A stretch of DNA of 57,960 nt, from positions 1 to 57,960 of the forward strand of contig CAILLA010000087.1 of assembly GCA_903834925.1 (NCBI GenBank). Direction: 5' to 3'. The stretch is from an uncultured Schlesneria sp. GTDB lineage: Bacteria; Planctomycetota; Planctomycetia; Planctomycetales; Planctomycetaceae. Shown piece after piece: positions 18,272-26,171 of this stretch. The translations under genes and the position numbers were made by a program. Under the pieces are notes generated by a model. That model was given only the letters and a program-made list of their open reading frames with translations. It ran no database searches and was not told the origin of the DNA. Positions within the stretch are counted from its first letter, which is position 1; every line of letters starts with the position of its first letter.

Positions 18272-19465
18272 ATGACAAATTCAACTCCGATTCCCGGCCC
18301 GGTTGCACCACCTCGACGAATTCTGATGGGGCCTGGCCCGAGTGACATTCATCCACGCGTTCTGCTGGCAATGGCGGCTCAAACGGTCGGACACCTTGAT
18401 CCGTACTTTCTGAAGATCATGGACGAAACCCAGACCATGTTGCGGCAAGTCTTTCGGACCCAGAATAAGTTGACGCTCGCGGTTAGCGGCACCGGTAGTG
18501 CCGGGATGGAAACCGTTGTCGCCAATCTGATCGAACCAGGCGATAAAATGATTGTCTGCGTCAACGGCGTCTTCGGCGGGCGTATGGCCGATGTTGCGGG
18601 CCGCTGCGGAGCCGAAGTGATCAAGCTGGAACGCCCCTTTGGCGAAATCTTCACGTCGGAAGAAATCGAAGCGGCCGTCAAACTGCATCGCCCCAAAGTG
18701 CTGGGGATCGTTAACGCAGAAACATCGACGGGGGCATCCCAGCCTGTCGAAGACATCGCTCGGATTTGTCACGAACATGGTGCATTGATCGCCGTCGATT
18801 GCGTGACGTCGCTTGGTGGGCAACCTGTCGAAGTCGATGCGTGGCAGCTTGACGCCGTTTATAGCGGGACACAAAAGTGCCTGAGCTGCCCTCCAGGACT
18901 GGCCCCCGTAACATTCAGTGATCGAGCTGTCGCGGCAATCGATGCCCGTAAAACAAAGGTCCAAAGCTGGTACCTCGACATGCAAATGGTTAAGGATTAC
19001 TGGGGAAGCAACCGAGCCTATCACCATACAGCTCCGATCAACATGAACTACGGCCTTCACGAAGCATTGCGGATCGTGCTGGAAGAAGGTTTGGAAGTAC
19101 GGTTTGCCCGCCACCAGCGAAACCACCTGGCTCTGAAGGCTGGACTGAAAGCCATGGGGCTGGAGTATTCCGTCAAGGAAGGACAACAGTTGCCCATGCT
19201 GAACGCCGTCTGGATTCCCAACGGAGCCGATGATGTCGCCGTTCGCAAACAATTGCTCAACGAATTCGGGATCGAAATCGGTGGTGGTCTCGGTCCGATG
19301 AAGGGGAAGACATGGCGAATCGGCTTAATGGGTTCAGGGTCCAGTGCCACTAACGTCCTGGTATTTCTCGCCTCGCTGGAAAAATGTCTGCTGGATCAAG
19401 GTTTAAAGGTCCCCGCAGGTGCAGGTGTTGGTGCCGCCAACGCAGCCTATCGCGCCACGGCGTAA
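18272..19465 (+). CDS. class V aminotransferase (alanine-glyoxylate / serine-pyruvate type)
   Basis: A 397-residue cytoplasmic PLP enzyme that would transfer an amino group from alanine or serine to glyoxylate or pyruvate. The N-terminus has [17 protein letters not shown]. The PLP phosphate-binding region contains [11 protein letters not shown] (about 71-81). [14 protein letters not shown] carries the Asp that contacts the PLP ring nitrogen. The Schiff-base lysine is K202 in YSGTQKCL. The C-terminal domain ends with [15 protein letters not shown], including the carboxylate-binding Arg. Length and motifs are complete. It stands alone and converges on the hydrolase operon. Which amino donor is used cannot be told. 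Confidence 0.9.
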   Translation: MTNSTPIPGPVAPPRRILMGPGPSDIHPRVLLAMAAQTVGHLDPYFLKIMDETQTMLRQVFRTQNKLTLAVSGTGSAGMETVVANLIEPGDKMIVCVNGVFGGRMADVAGRCGAEVIKLERPFGEIFTSEEIEAAVKLHRPKVLGIVNAETSTGASQPVEDIARICHEHGALIAVDCVTSLGGQPVEVDAWQLDAVYSGTQKCLSCPPGLAPVTFSDRAVAAIDARKTKVQSWYLDMQMVKDYWGSNRAYHHTAPINMNYGLHEALRIVLEEGLEVRFARHQRNHLALKAGLKAMGLEYSVKEGQQLPMLNAVWIPNGADDVAVRKQLLNEFGIEIGGGLGPMKGKTWRIGLMGSGSSATNVLVFLASLEKCLLDQGLKVPAGAGVGAANAAYRATA

Positions 19466-19501
19466 AGAGTTGTCCTTCGGCCATTCCTTGGATGTGCCAC
19501 A

Positions 19502-19523
19502 GCATGACCGCCTTCGGTCACGC
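19502..19523. repeat. REP-like hairpin, second copy
   Basis: GCATGACCGCCTTCGGTCACGC forms a 6-bp TGACCG/CGGTCA stem and is the near-identical reverse complement of 8113-8134. It lies between two convergent genes (stops at 19465 and 19605), where it could also help termination. Confidence 0.6.
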
Positions 19524-19604
19524 AGCGTCGAGTTACAAAACGACCCTATGATGTCAGCCGGCAGGAAAAATGTGTTGCCACTTTGCCTGCCGGGCCGTTT
19601 AAAC

Positions 19605-20633
19605 TTACTTCGCCGATCCATCTCGAGATGCCAGTTCTTCACGAATCTTTTTCGCAATGTCGGCCACGATAAGGGGTGTATAAACAATCCCCGAATAGTG
19701 GTCTGCAGGAAGAATCATCTCGTGATCGACATCAAGTCCCGCCGCCTTGCGTAAAGCGGTGGCATGCTCCGGCGGGACAACCTGGTCCTGGCTGGCGGTG
19801 TACAGCCACGTGTTCTTGCGGTCATAACGATGAGCTAACCGCAGTGGTTCAATCGGTGCGAATAATTGCTTTAACTGATCACCGGTAATACCGGCGGCAG
19901 CGAGGGTTTCTCGCAGCTTGCCCGCTTCTCGATTGCCATTCGCAACAACTTCATACAGGTTTCCGCCAGCAACCATGATATGCACCGTCGTGAATCCGTG
20001 GTCCAGGCCGGCCGTCGTCGCGGTGACGAAACCCCCGAGACTTGTTCCCTGGATACTGATTGACCGGGTATCAACATGCGGCAACGCTGCCACGGCATCG
20101 CGAGCACGCCGGGCATCGGCAATTCCCTGCTTCATGACGGCAAAAACCAACTCCTGAGGGGGCTGCTCACCAGTTGGTTCGGGACGACGCAATCCATACG
20201 TGGGAAGATGGATCATGAACGCGTGCAGGCCCTGTGCATGCAGGGCTTTCGCAATCAGGCGACCAACCGTCATGCCTGAACCCGATTCATGCACCACGAT
20301 GATGGCCGGCGCATCGATCACCTCGTTCGCTTCGTTTTTGGCTGAATACCACTCCAGAGCGACGAGGTCATTGACGGCAACACCACTGGGACGTGGCGAG
20401 GGAAACCGCACGATCGCCGGATCAAGAGGATGCACGTTCGGTTTGACAGTGACTTCGAATGATCCTGTTTTCCAGACCAGTTCATTCAGACACTGCTTTG
20501 CATCCTCTGACGGTTCATCACCGGGAGCCAGCCTGTCCTTGGCCTGATATGTCTGAAGAGCAGGTTTTTCCTGCGACCAGACAGACATCGGAACGACCAG
20601 CAACATCACGCAGCAGACGGTTCGCAGGAACAT
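19605..20633 (-). CDS. exported alpha/beta hydrolase
   Basis: A 342-residue secreted or periplasmic hydrolase. The signal peptide is residues 1-20 (LRTVCCVMLLVVPMSVWS). Oxyanion-region HESGSGMTVGR precedes the nucleophile elbow GTSLGG with Ser198. The likely acid is Asp in YTASQDQVVPPEH, and the His is in LPADHYSG near the C-terminus, completing a Ser-Asp-His triad. It resembles the acetyl-xylan-esterase/dienelactone-hydrolase broad group, so an esterase acting on a polysaccharide or small ester is plausible but not shown. It is the last of three minus-strand genes; the thioredoxin-like lipoprotein ends 11 bases before it. Confidence 0.8.
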   Translation of the reverse strand: MFLRTVCCVMLLVVPMSVWSQEKPALQTYQAKDRLAPGDEPSEDAKQCLNELVWKTGSFEVTVKPNVHPLDPAIVRFPSPRPSGVAVNDLVALEWYSAKNEANEVIDAPAIIVVHESGSGMTVGRLIAKALHAQGLHAFMIHLPTYGLRRPEPTGEQPPQELVFAVMKQGIADARRARDAVAALPHVDTRSISIQGTSLGGFVTATTAGLDHGFTTVHIMVAGGNLYEVVANGNREAGKLRETLAAAGITGDQLKQLFAPIEPLRLAHRYDRKNTWLYTASQDQVVPPEHATALRKAAGLDVDHEMILPADHYSGIVYTPLIVADIAKKIREELASRDGSAK

Positions 20634-20644
20634 CGGAAGTCTTT

Positions 20645-21325
20645 CTATTTTTCTGGATCGCGTTGAACCAGATCGCCGATAAACGGAGTCACCTGTTTTT
20701 CATACGAAACACCTTCAGAATCGCCCGTTGATCCGTTGAAACGCTTCAGCAGCGCCCCGTCGCGCCCGTAAACATAAACTGCGGGAATGGAATCAAGCTT
20801 GATTGCATCAAACAAATCTTCGGCAGCCGTTGTGGACATTCGATGCAGCACCGAGTTCTCAATTTGCGAACCGAGAAACTTGAGGACTCTTTCGCGGTAA
20901 TACGCAGGCGGCTTGCTCTTAATCCCGGCATAATCGACATCGAACGAAATCGCGATCACGTCGTTCGGAAAACGCTGGTGTAAGGCGATCAGATGAGGGA
21001 ACTCTTTCATACATGGTTCGCAAGCCGTGGACCAGACGTCAACAACAACGACCTTTCCTTTGTGCTGTTCGACCAACGCTTGAAGCCCGGTCCAATCCGA
21101 TTCAACCAGATCGACGGGTCTGATTGGCATCTCATTTTCTTTTTCTGCCGAATCGGCGTCTGAGGGAGTTGCCACAGAAACTGCGTCCCCGGCAGTCGTC
21201 GATGTCACGTCCGATGTCTCCATGTCAGGTCGCGTTGGACGAACCGGTCGAGGAGGCGGTCCACCGCACCCGACCGAGAACTCGGCCGCAATCAGTAAAA
21301 CCCAGACAAATCGCGATCGGAACAT
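20645..21325 (-). CDS. TlpA-like thioredoxin-fold lipoprotein
   Basis: A 226-residue extracytoplasmic thiol-disulfide protein. It begins with a lipoprotein signal (lipobox SVGC, Cys20), a Pro-rich, acidic linker to about residue 65, then a TlpA/ResA thioredoxin fold: VVVDVWSTACEPCMKEFP with the active CEPC at residues 102-105. The cis-Pro region is SIPAVYVYGRDG. The WCxxC tryptophan is shifted (W-S-T-A-C), as in some TlpA relatives. The role is probably cysteine reduction in the periplasm, as for cytochrome c maturation. It is the middle gene of the operon 22249-19605 (gaps of 21 and 11 bases). Confidence 0.85.
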   Translation of the reverse strand: MFRSRFVWVLLIAAEFSVGCGGPPPRPVRPTRPDMETSDVTSTTAGDAVSVATPSDADSAEKENEMPIRPVDLVESDWTGLQALVEQHKGKVVVVDVWSTACEPCMKEFPHLIALHQRFPNDVIAISFDVDYAGIKSKPPAYYRERVLKFLGSQIENSVLHRMSTTAAEDLFDAIKLDSIPAVYVYGRDGALLKRFNGSTGDSEGVSYEKQVTPFIGDLVQRDPEK

Positions 21326-21346
21326 GACGCAAAACCTTTCGGTAAG

Positions 21347-22249
21347 TTAACGATTAATCTCAGCAATCTCGGCTTCGATCTTCTCAACGATCGGGTCGAA
21401 TTGAGCAATTTCGACGGCGTTGTTACCCTGTTCGTGCTTTCGAAAGCCGGTCAGATATGTAATGTTTTGGGGCCGCCAGCGGTGAAAGAACTGCATGTTC
21501 TTTTCCACGACCTTACGCCGAACAGCTTCTCCCTTTTCATCACTGGGAGAGAGCCTTGGCCAGTTTTGCTGGGTCTGTATCGCGGCGACGAGTGTCGAAT
21601 AACCTCTTTCGCTGAAATGAATCCCGTTCTCGGTGAGATTGGTGCCCGACGCTGGCAATTGAAACAAATCGATCACAGGTGAATTCCTACGAGCAGCCAG
21701 TTCTCGAATCGAAGCTGCATACCTTGCAAGAACAGGATTCTGCCGACTGGCGTCTGGCAGTGGAGTGGGTGGTCGTTCCCACTTGTGCGGCGTAATAAAG
21801 GCGAGTCGCGCACCCGTCACTTTCACATCGTCGCAAAGCTTTTCGTATTGAGCCACGAATATCGGCATGCCTGCTTCACCCGCAAACGATTCGTTCTGAC
21901 CATAATTCAAAATGATCAGAGTTGGTTTCAGTTCCTTGACCAGTTCGATCATGCGTTGATACCCAGCCTGAGCCGGATCAAAAATCCCTCGGCTTTCCGC
22001 CCAGACGGTATCACCGCTCCAGCCAAGATTCCGAAACGTCGCATGCCGATTCGGCCACGCGGTTGTCAAAGCTGTTTCAAGATATCCGAACTGGCCTTCA
22101 CGTTCGATAAATGTGCCCCCCAGAAGGATGACTCGGTCGCCATCGACCAGTTCCAGCCTGGTCCGAGAGTCTTGTCCTGTCACGGTTGAAACAATTGCCA
22201 GCAAGCAAAAAACGGAAACGGGCAGCAAACCCAACCGACGACGTATCAC
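21347..22249 (-). CDS. exported SGNH/GDSL-type hydrolase
   Basis: A 300-residue SGNH-fold esterase-like protein with a signal peptide (LLPVSVFCLLAIVSTVTG). GTG 22249 is chosen because GAGAGG sits 6-10 bases before it; a longer ATG reading begins at 22285. Block I reads LLGGTFIERE, so the usual GDS serine position is altered. I recall a similar T-F-I-E-R motif as common in a planctomycete subgroup. Block II has LGWSGDTVWAE, block III YGQNES with the Asn, and block V ENGIHFSERGY with the catalytic His. Whether it is active without the canonical Ser is open. It is the first gene of a three-gene operon. Confidence 0.8.
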   Translation of the reverse strand: MIRRRLGLLPVSVFCLLAIVSTVTGQDSRTRLELVDGDRVILLGGTFIEREGQFGYLETALTTAWPNRHATFRNLGWSGDTVWAESRGIFDPAQAGYQRMIELVKELKPTLIILNYGQNESFAGEAGMPIFVAQYEKLCDDVKVTGARLAFITPHKWERPPTPLPDASRQNPVLARYAASIRELAARRNSPVIDLFQLPASGTNLTENGIHFSERGYSTLVAAIQTQQNWPRLSPSDEKGEAVRRKVVEKNMQFFHRWRPQNITYLTGFRKHEQGNNAVEIAQFDPIVEKIEAEIAEINR

Positions 22250-22502
22250 GATGAATTTCCTCTCGTTGAACTGAAAAGGCAACATTGCCCTGACACATGC
22301 AACATACGAATGTTTGCCGCAGGTGCAACCGTACCCTGGAAAAAACCGGGGGAGCGAATCGAAAGCGGTCCTGACGACCTTAAGAAATAGGACTTATACG
22401 ACGTATGGGACCTATGGGATGGAATAGCGATACGGGAGCTGTCCGTAAGTCTTTGAGCGTCCACCAATCCCAATCCTTCCGTCCCGGCCAAACATCCCAA
22501 AA

Positions 22503-22583
22503 AAAGTTGGCCAAGTTCGACTGAGTTGGCCAACATCCCTGTTTTGTAGTGTTTCCCCGGTGTCGAACTTGGCCAACTTCGCC
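22503..22583. repeat. TTGGCCAAC repeat element, copy 1
   Basis: Three TTGGCCAA cores occur in about 80 bases, the outer two in inverted relation (AAAAAAGTTGGCCAAGTTCG against ACTTGGCCAACTTCG). The reverse complement of 31121-31182 aligns with this stretch, including the middle part TTTCCC.GGTGT. It is a dispersed non-coding element. Confidence 0.65.
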
Positions 22584-22742
22584 AAACGTGATCAAGTTCC
22601 TGCCCGCATGAAGCGATCCATGGTGCTGTCGAGACTAGCGTTGCCGCCCTCAGGGCCACGTCGTGACGCTCGCTCGTCCGGGGAACCAATGAGCTCCCAA
22701 AACAACTACACGACCGGATGCCGAAGGCATGACAGCTATTAG

Positions 22743-22772
22743 CCGGTGGCTGAGCGAAAGCGACGCCACCGG
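22743..22772. repeat. REP-like hairpin CCGGTGGC/GCCACCGG
   Basis: An 8-bp perfect stem CCGGTGGC (22743-22750) and GCCACCGG (22765-22772) encloses a 14-base loop with its own AGCGAAAGCG symmetry. Preceding bases ATTAG complete a motif I recall as a planctomycete dispersed repeat. Confidence 0.6.
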
Positions 22773-23104
22773 AATTGATCCCGTCTACGGCATTCGAATC
22801 CTAAAGTGATTCCAGACTCATCCGTCGGGTTGGTGTCGGTCTGTTAATGTCATTGGCATCGGGGGCAAACCCGATGTCGCCGCATCCACCATTAAACCGT
22901 GAACTCTTCGTCGAAATTACCCGTGGTCCACTCGTCATCTTGCTCCTCTTCCATCCGGTGACAACCCCTCGATCGTCTTTGCCTGCAAGAAAGCGATAAG
23001 ATAACGACAACAATACATATGTTACATCCGCGTTTCAAGCTGTCAAGCCCCGACTTCCAAACGTTAAGAAACAAAATGAAAATATTGTCGGTTGTCCTTG
23101 TCGT

Positions 23105-24556
23105 GATCTGCGGATCTTTCGCGACAAGGATGGGATCTTGATAGACGAGACCTGGCGGGACAAGATTTTAAAGGGATTGCAGTCGTCGAAGATGATGCTG
23201 GCCGTCGTTTCCGAAAATTATTTTAAAAGCGAATATTGCAAACTCGAATGGGAATATTACGTCGAGACCGAACGCGACCACGCCCTGCCAGGCGAAGGGA
23301 TCACGCCAATTTACATTATCCGGTATCCCGATTTTGACCAGATGAAATTGGATGAACGCTTAAGGCGCTGGGGGCGGGAGTTGCATCAGCGACAAGCCCA
23401 GTACGAGTGGCAGGATTGGTGGCCGCTTGGCCATGCGGCGCTCGAACGGGAAGACGTCGTTAAACGTCTGCGTGAGATTGCGTCCGTCGTTCATAATCGG
23501 GTAGGTCTTTACGAACAACGCGAACGCTCGCCGACGAATCAGATGCCGCTGTTTTCGAGGCATTTCAAGGGGCGGCAACGCGAATTACATGAATTGCGCG
23601 CGAACCTGGCGATAAGAAACGTGGGCGGGATCACTGCTGTCAACGGGGTAACCGGTATCGGCAAGACAGAACTCGCCCTGGCTTACGCGTGGGGTTACGG
23701 CGGGTATTATCCCGGCGGCCGGTTTTACCTGAATCTCGCCGGCCAATTTCCCGATGGCAAAACGGCTCTTGAAGCCTTACGGAAAAAGGTGGCCGATATC
23801 GCCGCGTCAAAGGGAATCGCCGTTTCCGATGCCGAACTTCAGACACCGGGATTTGTCTACGGCAAGGTCTGTGCTGCATTTCAGGATCATTCGCAAGAAC
23901 CGGCGTTGTTTCTGCTCGACAACATCGACGATCCCGTTTTGCTGCATCCGCAACTGCTGGTGCAAGGCTTGCCGCAGGGATCCCATATTCACGTCATTCT
24001 GACGAATCGAAAAAGGGAGTTCGATCAAGATCGACTGGCGTGGGTTTCGATCGATTCGCTCGAACCCGAAGAGGGAGTGACAATCCTCGACAGCTTTGTT
24101 CCCATCCCCGAATCGCCGACTGACGAGGAATGGAACGCCGCGTATCAGATCGCCGAACGGCTTGGCGGGCACGCACTGGCACTGAACATCGTCGGTGCCT
24201 ATCAGCGATGGAAAAAAGAGTCATACCCAAGGATGCTCGCCTTCATCGACAAACTGGGGTTGCCGTTGCTCAATCAGGCCGGTCGCGAAATCGAAGGGGC
24301 AAAAATCGGACTCGATTCACAGTACCAGGAATCGGTGTTGGAACGACTGCTGGAACCGACGCTCAACGATCTCGCATGCCAGTCACCCGCCGCTTATCAA
24401 GCGTTGCAGTTCGCAGCACTCTGTCCGCCAGATAACGTCCCGCTCCCTTGGCTGGTCGCATTGATGTCTGCTGAAAACCCCGAATGGAATACAGATCAGC
24501 CGGGTGGTACGCTCGCGTCGCAAGCGGTGACGTTGCTGAAGGGGTTGCGGCCGTGA
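23105..24556 (+). pseudogene. TIR / NB-ARC (STAND) protein, truncated at both ends
   Basis: The frame reads into the middle of a TIR domain: RDLRIFRDKDGILIDETWRD, LLAVVSEN-like MMLAVVSENYF, and SEYCKLEWEYYV. The first strand and helix of TIR and any ATG are missing; the first possible start is TTG at 23138. An NB-ARC ATPase follows: FKGRQRELHELR, P-loop VTGIGKTELALAYAW, ALFLLDNIDD, HVILTNRK and GGHALALNIVG. The frame stops at 24556 soon after the winged-helix-like part, where helical repeats would be expected. Such proteins are often immune or signalling NTPases. Repeats flank both sides. I call it a remnant; expression of a shortened TIR-NB-ARC protein from TTG cannot be excluded. Confidence 0.7.
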
Positions 24557-24631
24557 CACACCTCCCGAGTCTGTTAAGGACAATTCCGACCCAACAACGA
24601 CGATCCCGAGAACGGTACGGAAATCAAGAAT

Positions 24632-24668
24632 TCAACGCAAAGACGCCAAGGCGCAAGTACGCCAAGAC
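24632..24668. repeat. short repeat ACGCAAAGACGCCAAGGCGC, copy 2
   Basis: It matches 7871-7905 over its first 24 bases and, as there, precedes a CAAAGTAGCC element (24700). It lies 76 bases past the end of the TIR/NB-ARC remnant. Confidence 0.65.
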
Positions 24669-24699
24669 TTCAAAAGACAGGAGCGCCTTGGACTACGTC

Positions 24700-24875
24700 C
24701 AAAGTAGCCATCATCGCTCCGAGGTTGTCAGTTTTTGTAAGTCGAAAATGGTGAGCCACAACCCGTAGCATGGGCTTCAGCCCGTGCGACACAACATCTT
24801 GTGTGGGCTAAAGCCCACACTACAAAAACTGACAACCTCTCCGCGTGATGAGCATGTGTCGGCAACGATTAGAGC
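24700..24875. repeat. CAAAGTAGCC element half-copy, interrupted
   Basis: Bases 24700-24721 (CAAAGTAGCCATCATCGCTC...) and 24839-24875 (CTCCGCGTGATGAGCATGTG...) rejoin perfectly into one arm plus neighbouring sequence of the 7936-8106 element read from its right end. The homology continues past the arm (GTGTCGG.AACGATT.GAGC). A 117-bp element splits the arm. The opposite arm is not found. Confidence 0.8.
24722..24838. mobile_element. 117-bp MITE-like element with 5-bp target duplication
   Basis: The terminal inverted repeats AGGTTGTCAGTTTTTGTA and TACAAAAACTGACAACCT are 18-bp perfect mirror ends. CTCCG occurs once on each side (24717-24721 and 24839-24843) but only once in the uninterrupted homologue at 7936-8106, so it is a target-site duplication. 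The interior holds two GGGCT(T/A)AGCCC-type palindromes; one is 26/27 identical to 1401-1427. It has no coding capacity, so a transposase must act in trans. Confidence 0.85.
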
Positions 24876-25252
24876 AATTCCATTATGGCGTTCCCCCGCT
24901 GGGTAAGTGATCGACACCAAAACAGGTCCATGACATTCGATTAAGTTTCCGTCACCGAACCTGAGATTTTCGATTTCAGCTGATTCAGTTGAATTAGACT
25001 TGTAAACTTTTTGATTTTTCTGATTAGTGAAAATTAGTGCGGATTAGTGTTCCAGTCTTTCTTTTCACGAATCCGAAACTTCCAATCCCCGCCATCTCTG
25101 CGAAGTCCCGTCCGTGTGACCAAACCAGTTCGCACTCCCGACTTTTACGGCAGGTTGTTAACATCTCATTAACGCTTGGAAACTTTCCACGATGACCAGC
25201 GGCGGGCATCTAGATTACACTACATTCACCACAACATAACGACAGGCTTTCA

Positions 25253-26143
25253 ATGGCGAATTCGGATCGATTCTCGACGGGTATCCCGGCACTTGATGAC
25301 CTTTTGGGAGGGGGCCTCATCCCCGGAACATTGACCGTCGTCATGGGGGCGACCGGGATCGGGAAGACTCAGTTGGGGCTTCAATTCGCCAATGCCGGTC
25401 AGCAACAGGAAGGCGAACGAGGCATTCTGTTCGATATGACCTCACGCGGTGATGCTCAAAATCACTCCGATTATGCCAAGCGTATGTGTAACTGGGCCTT
25501 GAAAACTCGATTAATGGATGCGCCGAATAACCCCGAAGACGTCTGGAACCGGAATCAGATTCGCACCGACTACTTTCATGTGTTTGACCGCACGGGGCGT
25601 CGAGTCACCATGCGTGACCTTGATAAAGAACAATGGGCGGAATGGCGAGCCGAACTCAATAAGAAACTCGATCAGGCGATCGCCTTTTTCTATGGGAATT
25701 TCGCACATGGGGTTCGTCGAGCGGTAATTGATGGAGTCGAACCGGTCGATCGAGCCAGCGATTCCTTTCAGTTCCAGCTCTTCGATTACATTTATCACCA
25801 AATTCTTCACAAGGACCACGACTGGGTCGCTCGTGACCTGTTTCGAGTGAACTTTCGAGCGAATGAAGCGACGGTCGCTCAACATTCCTATGACCACAGC
25901 AAACTGGCGACAATGTTGATGTACACGTCGCACGAAGTTCGGCTGGATGATCTGATCAACCGACCGTTGGAAAGTGGCGACGAACTTTGCAATGCGAATA
26001 CGATCATCCTGATGGGCAAAGTCCGGGAAGGAAATCGCATGCGACGCGCACTGCACATCGCCAAACACCGGGGAAGTGCAGCCGACGATGGCATCATCCC
26101 GTTCGAAATCGATGATTCGGGACTTGTCTTTCCGAAGGCATAA
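25253..26143 (+). CDS. KaiC-like RecA-fold ATPase, single domain
   Basis: A 296-residue cytoplasmic ATPase. The N-terminus FSTGIPALDDLLGGGLIPG is the standard KaiC/RadA entry. Walker A is GATGIGKT (residues 32-39), and a probable Walker B is RRAVIDG with D160. The central part (90-150) carries an insertion with no known motif. Only one domain is present, so it is not a clock KaiC; such single-domain relatives are often regulators with unknown partners. The DUF5722 gene begins 28 bases after it with its own strong ribosome binding site, so they may share a transcript. Preceding sequence 24876-25252 shows no gene. Confidence 0.8.
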   Translation: MANSDRFSTGIPALDDLLGGGLIPGTLTVVMGATGIGKTQLGLQFANAGQQQEGERGILFDMTSRGDAQNHSDYAKRMCNWALKTRLMDAPNNPEDVWNRNQIRTDYFHVFDRTGRRVTMRDLDKEQWAEWRAELNKKLDQAIAFFYGNFAHGVRRAVIDGVEPVDRASDSFQFQLFDYIYHQILHKDHDWVARDLFRVNFRANEATVAQHSYDHSKLATMLMYTSHEVRLDDLINRPLESGDELCNANTIILMGKVREGNRMRRALHIAKHRGSAADDGIIPFEIDDSGLVFPKA

Positions 26144-26171
26144 TGCGACAGCGTGTTCAGGAGGCTTCGCG

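Larger units (their letters stand above)
22250..23104. other. repeat-rich gap, no gene
   Basis: The gap contains the TTGGCCAAC element (22503-22583) and the GCCACCGG hairpin (22743-22772). No frame has both a start signal and a recognisable domain. The last part leads without a start codon into the truncated TIR gene. A 21-codon frame with a signal-peptide-like sequence (ATG 23076, stop 23139-23141) overlaps that junction but is too short to call. Confidence 0.5.

Noticed and set aside
18281-19252. 323-codon frame on the minus strand
   Set aside because: Antisense to the aminotransferase; no start signal or family.
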